A stretch of DNA of 64,000 bases, taken from NCBI GenBank assembly GCA_964491515.1, contig CAZBGQ010000003.1, forward strand, positions 30,616 through 94,615, in the 5' to 3' direction. Made by a program: the position numbers and the translations under genes. Positions 62,854 to 64,000 of the stretch are shown piece after piece (position 1 is the stretch's first letter; each line of letters opens with the position of its first letter). The notes below the pieces were generated by a model that saw only the letters and a list, made by a program, of their open reading frames with translations, was not told the DNA's origin and searched no databases. Origin of the DNA: CAZBGQ01 sp964491515. Lineage in GTDB: Bacteria; Patescibacteriota; Gracilibacteria; UBA1369; UBA12473.

Positions 62854-63804
62854 TTATAATTCTTCAATGTTCGGTTTGTTGTGGAGAAGTTGCCAGTGTT
62901 CTTCCATGGTCTGGGGTCGTTGGGATTGCATGGTCGAAAGGGCTCTTTCCAACCATCCTCTGAGGCGAAACATGGGTAGCTTTGAGCTCTCAGGGCAGCC
63001 TAAGCTCATGGCCTCTAAGTCGGCGTTTACTCTTGCTTTGAAGCTTCCGTTTCTTCGAGCGTGTAGAGTTTCCCATAAGGTCCCATCGGTTAAATCTCCT
63101 TCGAGTTCTTGATAGACGGTGCATGCGGCTTGGTAGGGGTCGGTGGTGTTGTTTAGGTTGTATCGGCTGGCTATCATCTCTGGTGTCATGATCACGGGGG
63201 TTCCTACGATGGCAGCTGCCTCTTGTTCTCTGCGGACCTCTTCTGCGGAGGTAAGCAGATCAATGTCACCAATTCCAATGCGGTCTCGTTGTAGTATTAG
63301 GTTTCCATCTTTTATGTCACGGTGGATGAGTTCCTTTTTTTGAAGAGGGGTTAGGGCTATCATTATTCTTAGAGCGATTTCCCAAGAACGTTGGATGATT
63401 ATTCCAGGAGGAGAGTTTGTTAGTTGTAATTTTGAGCTAATCTTTTCTAAAGATGCTCCAGGAATAAGGCGAGTAACACTTAATTCGTGTCGTCCGCGCT
63501 CGCCACATTCATATACGGCTAAATCTTTGGGGCCAATTTCTGGATGGGCTGCTCGGAGGCGTATGGCGGTGTTTCTCATAGTGAGCGCGTCTCCGTAGGG
63601 GTCATGGGGTATTCTTTTTATTATGAATTCTCCTTGCAGTGAACCATCTGGGTTGATGCGCGTAGCAAGGCAAGTGCGGTTTTCTTCTGATCCTGTTTCC
63701 CCATGGACTCCAACCTCTAAAACGAGATAGGTGTGTTCATCGATAATGACCTGGTCTCCTCTGGATAAGGTCGGTTGTGGCTGGCTTGGATATGCTAGCG
63801 CCAT
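62854..63804 (-). CDS. Protein kinase-like protein A
   Basis: 316 residues. Kinase features: Lys63 in IIKRI, catalytic loop HRDIKDGN (161-168, fully canonical), DID (180-182) in place of DFG, and GTPVIMTPEM (201-210). The Gly-rich loop is weak (EVGVHGETGS). No transmembrane or sensor domain is attached, unlike PknB-type kinases. It lies eight bases upstream of kinase B and has the same length, but the two are clearly diverged. Confidence 0.88.
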   Translation of the reverse strand: MALAYPSQPQPTLSRGDQVIIDEHTYLVLEVGVHGETGSEENRTCLATRINPDGSLQGEFIIKRIPHDPYGDALTMRNTAIRLRAAHPEIGPKDLAVYECGERGRHELSVTRLIPGASLEKISSKLQLTNSPPGIIIQRSWEIALRIMIALTPLQKKELIHRDIKDGNLILQRDRIGIGDIDLLTSAEEVRREQEAAAIVGTPVIMTPEMIASRYNLNNTTDPYQAACTVYQELEGDLTDGTLWETLHARRNGSFKARVNADLEAMSLGCPESSKLPMFRLRGWLERALSTMQSQRPQTMEEHWQLLHNKPNIEEL

Positions 63805-63844
63805 TTATTGATATTAAGATTTAGTTTAGGACTTTAGCGTTTTT

Positions 63845-63873
63845 TTGCTTGGTGTGCAACTGAACCTTATGGT
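63845..63873 (+). promoter_or_regulatory. Promoter of the tRNA-Thr region
   Basis: TTGCTT (63845-63850), a 17-base spacer, TATGGT (63868-63873). Confidence 0.6.
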
Positions 63874-63886
63874 ATCTTTTGGCGGC

Positions 63887-63989
63887 ACAATTAAGCCGAG
63901 ATAGCTCAGGGGTAGAGCACACTCCCGCGTTGCGGGATAAGGGTGGGGTCAATACAATTAAGCCGAGATAGCTCAGGGGTAGAGCACAC
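63887..63989 (+). repeat. 36-bp direct repeat around two tRNA-Thr starts
   Basis: Positions 63887-63922 and 63954-63989 are identical, beginning ACAATTAAGCCGAG and ending GAGCACAC. Confidence 0.95.
63895..63950 (+). pseudogene. Truncated or rearranged tRNA-Thr copy
   Basis: Acceptor 5' strand and D-arm are identical to the downstream tRNA-Thr (GCCGAGATAGCTCAGGGG and on to CACAC), but the anticodon arm is replaced by TCCCGCGTTGCGGGATAA. Variable-region-like GGGTGGGGTC follows and there is no T-arm or 3' acceptor strand. Confidence 0.7.
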
Positions 63990-64000
63990 CCATGGTAAGG
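63962..64000 (+). tRNA. tRNA-Thr (anticodon GGT), cut by the window end
   Basis: GCCGAGA acceptor strand, D-arm, then the anticodon stem start CACCC with loop ATGGTAA, giving anticodon GGT. The 3' half lies outside the window. Confidence 0.85.

Overview
The window looks like chromosomal sequence from a Patescibacteria/CPR bacterium, most like Peregrinibacteria. The reasons are an AT-leaning genome with compact mixed-strand genes, a CPR-type type IV secretion pilin-like protein, a FemAB-type protein, a MurD2-MurL pair, a stand-alone 5' nuclease without a DNA polymerase I body, and a giant secreted LVIVD/GWIDF-repeat protein. UGA is a true stop: several genes end in TGA and release factor 2 is present, so this is not the UGA=Gly code of Gracilibacteria/SR1. 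A 100-base run of N lies inside the rpsP tail, so the sequence is a scaffold.

Layout. 1-8 kb: end of a glycosyltransferase, a DUF721/DciA protein, rpsP-khpA, pilin-like protein, 5' nuclease, ftsA-ftsZ, FemAB. 8-14 kb: def-prfB, a polysaccharide flippase, murL-murD2. 14-21 kb: RNase J, a DnaA-box-rich origin-like spacer, dnaN, mfd. 21-22 kb: a large GC-rich structured RNA locus (E1) followed by tmRNA. 22-30 kb: methyltransferase, TrmB-type regulator, efp, O-antigen polymerase-like protein, rdgB, lipoprotein, PBP1A. 30-39 kb: NIF3, pheT-pheS, an unknown exported protein, HU, topA. 39-50 kb: giant repeat protein, phosphomannomutase, HNH protein, smpB-nadE-nadM, tRNA m7G methyltransferase, DUF389. 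50-51.5 kb: a second locus (E2) related to E1, carrying a GC-rich open reading frame inside its closing helix. 51.5-64 kb: several genes I cannot identify, two tRNA-Ser genes, rpmB, an M50 protease, two very large unknown proteins, a stand-alone small RNA with its own promoter and terminator, a tandem pair of protein kinases, and a duplicated tRNA-Thr 5' half.

Common themes. Many genes have a TATAAT-like -10 element ending 6-7 bases before the start codon, so leaderless transcription seems widespread. Translation-quality-control parts (tmRNA, SmpB, EF-P, PDF, RF2), wall synthesis (MurD2/MurL, PBP1A, FemAB, flippase) and division (FtsA/FtsZ) are all present.

The strongest candidates for something undescribed are the E1/E2 RNA pair (conserved 5' domain, covarying hairpins, 17-bp closing helix around different GC-rich cargo), a second pair of small covarying intergenic RNA elements (near 6.85 kb and 29.6 kb), and the kinase/giant-protein cluster at 55.9-63.8 kb.
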